A stretch of DNA of 7,021 nt from Candidatus Bathyarchaeota archaeon (GTDB lineage: Archaea > Thermoproteota > Bathyarchaeia > Bathyarchaeales > Bathycorpusculaceae), in NCBI GenBank assembly GCA_030626685.1, contig DAOUTL010000067.1:1-7021 (forward strand), in the 5' to 3' direction. Shown here piece by piece: positions 4,986-7,021 of the stretch. Each line of letters opens with the position of its first letter. Position 1 is the stretch's first letter. A program made the translations under genes and the position numbers. A model generated the notes under the pieces. That model saw nothing but the letters and a program-made list of their open reading frames with translations, had not been told where the DNA came from and did not search any database.

Positions 4986-6089
4986 CTACCCTAAGAGGCT
5001 TAAAACTGTTTCACCTATGAAGTCTATCTGCTTTGCAGTAACACCGGGATGCACTGGCAGTGAAAGAACTTGTTTTGAGGCTTTCTCTGTTTCCGGAAGT
5101 CTGTATTTTCCAAATTTCTTATAGTACGGCATGCGATGTATGGGGGTTGCATAGTAAACTTCCGCGCCTATGCCCTTTTGTCTCAGCGCTTCAACTATTT
5201 TGTCTCTTTTCTTTCCTTTTGCACCCTTTAATCTAATGGTGTAAAGGTACCAACTGTGTTTGTAACCTTTTAGTTCTTTTGGCAGCTGCAGACTCTTTGC
5301 TTCTCTGAGTTTTGTTGTTGATTTTTTAGCGTTTTCACGTCTCTTAGCTAAGAATTTTGGCAGCTTCTTTAATTGTACACAGCCTATTGCTGCCTGTATT
5401 TCTGGCATATGATAGTTGTGCCCAAGCATGAGGGATTTGTACTTCTCTTTTTCTCCGTGGCTTCTCATGAACCGCATTTTTTCGGCAAGCTCGTCATTGT
5501 TTGTTGTTATCATTCCTCCTTCACCTGTCGTCATGTTTTTGCTTGCGTAGAAACTCCAGCATACAACATCTGCAAAGGTTCCTACAGGTTTTCCCTTATA
5601 TCTTGCACCGTGAGCTTGAGCTGCATCTTCAATAATTATTAGTCCATACTTGTCAGCGATTTCCTTTATCGGTTGCATGTCAGCTGGCAAACCATACAGG
5701 TCCACAGGCATTATAGCCTTCGTCTTTTTTGTTACGGCTTTTTCAACTTTCTCGGGAGAAATGTTGTATGTTTCAGGGTCTATGTCCACGAAGACCGGTT
5801 TGGCTCCGGCAATTGCAACAACTTCGGCTGTTGCAACGAACGTGAAGCTTGGCAGAATTACTTCGTCGCCTCGTTTAATTCCAGCTCCCGCAATTGCTAG
5901 GTGTAAAGCGGCTGTTCCCGTGTTTACAGCTATTGCATGTTTTGCATTCACAAATTTTGCGAAAGCACTTTCAAACTTTGTAACCATTGGACCCGCGCCA
6001 AGTGCATGCGTTATTATACCGCTTTTCAAAACTTTGACAACAGCTTCGATTTCCTCTTCCCCAATTTGTGGGGCATTAATTGGGATCAT
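4986..6089 (-). CDS. DegT/DnrJ/EryC1/StrS-family PLP-dependent sugar aminotransferase
   Basis: This full-length 367-residue fold-type I enzyme belongs to the family that transfers an amino group, usually from glutamate, to a keto sugar nucleotide. Visible landmarks are the N-terminal INAPQIGEEE, NTGTAALHLA at 56-65 (phosphate region), EDAAQAHGA at 154-162 with D155 placed to contact the pyridine nitrogen, and SFYASKNMTTGEGG at 179-192 with K184 as the likely Schiff-base lysine. HNYHMPEIQAAIG at 224-236 and a C-terminal PIHRMPYYKK segment also fit the family. The substrate cannot be read from sequence: perosamine, 4-amino-arabinose and other amino sugars are all possible, and no glycosyltransferase or sugar-nucleotide gene is beside it. 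The ATG at 6089 is preceded by an in-frame TAG close upstream. No strong ribosome binding site is seen. An 82-base gap with an oligo-T tract separates it from the SerK-like gene. Confidence 0.9.
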   Translation of the reverse strand: MIPINAPQIGEEEIEAVVKVLKSGIITHALGAGPMVTKFESAFAKFVNAKHAIAVNTGTAALHLAIAGAGIKRGDEVILPSFTFVATAEVVAIAGAKPVFVDIDPETYNISPEKVEKAVTKKTKAIMPVDLYGLPADMQPIKEIADKYGLIIIEDAAQAHGARYKGKPVGTFADVVCWSFYASKNMTTGEGGMITTNNDELAEKMRFMRSHGEKEKYKSLMLGHNYHMPEIQAAIGCVQLKKLPKFLAKRRENAKKSTTKLREAKSLQLPKELKGYKHSWYLYTIRLKGAKGKKRDKIVEALRQKGIGAEVYYATPIHRMPYYKKFGKYRLPETEKASKQVLSLPVHPGVTAKQIDFIGETVLSLLG

Positions 6090-6157
6090 GCCATCGCCAT
6101 CTAGCTAATATGCCATTTCTATGTTAATAACTGTGTGTTTAATTGTTTGGTATCGAT

Positions 6158-6163
6158 AAAAAA
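6158..6163 (-). terminator. Oligo-T terminator after the trpB2-serK-like pair
   Basis: The minus strand carries six T in a row nine bases after the stop of the SerK-like gene, in an otherwise non-coding 82-base gap. This is a typical archaeal termination signal and suggests that the aminotransferase is transcribed separately. Confidence 0.45.
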
Positions 6164-6171
6164 CCGGGATG

Positions 6172-6831
6172 TTAAAAAGACGAAAAGGTATTATCTAAAT
6201 TTTCAACTCTGTTTAGAAATTCATCCAATTCTTTTTCCGCTTCTTCCTTTCTTTTCATCAGAAACTTCAATTCTTCAGATATTTCCTCCAGCCATTCTTT
6301 AATGGCTATATTGCATTCTACTCTAGTCATTCTGGCAAGATACTTTGAAACATCTTGTGGAACACGCTTTCTTAATAAGCGTAGTGGATAGTTGATCTGC
6401 TGAAATTTTGAGAAGGGGAAGAAATGTCTGGTTGAACGTGGCTTCATTAGGCATCCGTTAAGTCCTGCTGAGATGACTTTTTCGATAGTTATTTTTTTAT
6501 CGGAATCGCTTATATAGCGGTGGATTCTTTTTCTTCCAACTCGGATTTTTGGATTCTGAAAGGCATCGACAAGTATAACTGGTATTAGCATGTAGCCGAG
6601 GCTTTTTAGTGCAAGCCAGCGGTGCATTCCATCCAGGATGACATGCGTTTTTTCATCTGCTACTATTGGATACTTTAGTATGCCATCTCTAAGGATTTCT
6701 TGTCTAAGTAGTTTCAGATAAAGTGGAGAGCCTTTTTCGTGAGGTTTTAACTCGTCAATCGGCAACAGAACTATTTTTAATTTTGATTTTTCAGCTAAAA
6801 TAGTGGATGTCACTGTTCTTTCGCCTTTCAA
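6172..6831 (-). CDS. SerK-like free-serine kinase, ParB/sulfiredoxin-fold protein
   Basis: The 219-residue product has a ParB N-terminal-type domain: LPIDELKPHEKGSP at 23-36, LLRQEILRDGILKYPIVADE at 41-60, and the signature VILDGMHRWLALKSLG at 64-79. Unlike plasmid-partition ParB, it continues with KPRSTRHFFPF at 130-140, which resembles the PKTTRH-FP segment of SerK. SerK from Thermococcus kodakarensis phosphorylates free serine with ADP, giving O-phosphoserine for cysteine synthesis. E32 in the PHE motif probably matches its catalytic glutamate (alignment from memory). Residues 175-211 are a lysine/glutamate-rich helix, likely a coiled coil. The start is TTG at 6831, whose TTGA overlaps the stop of the upstream TrpB2-type gene by four bases. 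GTG at 6813 is a possible alternative and would leave the domain whole. The pairing supports supply of phosphoserine to TrpB2. A DNA-binding ParB-like role is the main alternative. Confidence 0.7.
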   Translation of the reverse strand: MKGERTVTSTILAEKSKLKIVLLPIDELKPHEKGSPLYLKLLRQEILRDGILKYPIVADEKTHVILDGMHRWLALKSLGYMLIPVILVDAFQNPKIRVGRKRIHRYISDSDKKITIEKVISAGLNGCLMKPRSTRHFFPFSKFQQINYPLRLLRKRVPQDVSKYLARMTRVECNIAIKEWLEEISEELKFLMKRKEEAEKELDEFLNRVENLDNTFSSF

Positions 6832-7021
6832 CGGCTGAAAGTTTGAACCTCAATTTTTTGCGGTTCATAATCCACGAGTTTGCCAGCGAGGAATTGTTCA
6901 TAAGCTGATAGGTCAAGTAAGCCATGTCCACTGTAATTCATTGCGATTATCTTTTTTTCACCGTTTCTCTTACATTTTAAGGCTTCATCTATTACATATT
7001 TTAGGCTGTGGGCGGTTTCGG
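6828..7021 (-). CDS. trpB2: Tryptophan synthase beta chain, TrpB2 type, C-terminal end (runs off the right edge)
   Basis: Only the last 64 complete codons plus two bases are in the window. They begin ETAHSLKYVIDEALKCK and include KKIIAMNYSGHGLLDLSAYEQF, ending at the TGA 6828-6830. The SGHGLLDL motif and the preceding helix with E-[ST]-AH-----I-EAL are typical of TrpB2 proteins. TrpB1 proteins instead end with a GRGDKD-type segment. The enzyme is PLP-dependent and joins indole to a serine-derived aminoacrylate. TrpB2 enzymes have been reported to prefer O-phosphoserine and are often found without a TrpA partner. The stop overlaps the TTG of the SerK-like gene by four bases. The active-site lysine and COMM domain lie outside the window, so full function cannot be judged here. 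Confidence 0.82.
   Translation of the reverse strand, partial: ETAHSLKYVIDEALKCKRNGEKKIIAMNYSGHGLLDLSAYEQFLAGKLVDYEPQKIEVQTFSR

Noticed and set aside
5650..6108. A 152-codon plus-strand open frame opposite the aminotransferase
   Set aside because: It lies wholly antisense to a well-supported family member, and its composition is that of a reverse-frame shadow.
6172..6831. Reading the ParB-fold protein as a chromosome or plasmid partition ParB
   Set aside because: There is no ParA neighbour and no recognisable helix-turn-helix domain, and the TRHFFP segment and TrpB2 neighbour fit the SerK type better.

Overview
The window looks like a piece of an archaeal chromosome from the TACK side of the archaea, most plausibly Bathyarchaeia or a close relative. 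It combines an archaeal histone with ribosomal protein eS25, a deoxyhypusine synthase and TATA/BRE-like promoters. eS25 is generally missing from Euryarchaeota and histones are missing from many classical Crenarchaeota, so finding both side by side points to a histone-bearing TACK lineage. This assignment is inference from gene content only.

Left part (1-2330). The minus strand opens with the N-terminal third of deoxyhypusine synthase, cut by the window edge. After a 299-base gap come two broken plus-strand genes flanking an intact histone gene. The first is a zinc metallopeptidase with an intact HEIGH active site but a frameshift and an in-frame stop downstream. The second is the C-terminal tail of a radical SAM protein with one missing base. 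Between the histone and that tail lies an unrecognised minus-strand open frame without a start codon. This stretch looks like a zone of gene decay.

Middle part (2331-3199). The plus strand carries eS25 and an uncharacterised helical 158-residue protein that starts at TTG.

Right part (3191-7021), all on the minus strand. Read in the direction of transcription, the order is: the C-terminus of a TrpB2-type tryptophan synthase beta chain (window edge); a SerK-like ParB-fold protein overlapping it by four bases; an oligo-T stop; a DegT/DnrJ/EryC1/StrS aminotransferase; a strong TATA box; a cyclic 2,3-diphosphoglycerate synthetase-like P-loop protein; and a cyclophilin-like-fold protein coupled to it through a TAATG junction.

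The most interesting idea is the TrpB2-SerK pair. SerK enzymes make free O-phosphoserine, and TrpB2 enzymes have been reported to use O-phosphoserine rather than serine, so the pair could form a two-step serine-to-tryptophan module. The coupled P-loop protein and cyclophilin-like protein are a second unit whose cellular job is not established. No CRISPR array, insertion sequence, tRNA or rRNA was seen.
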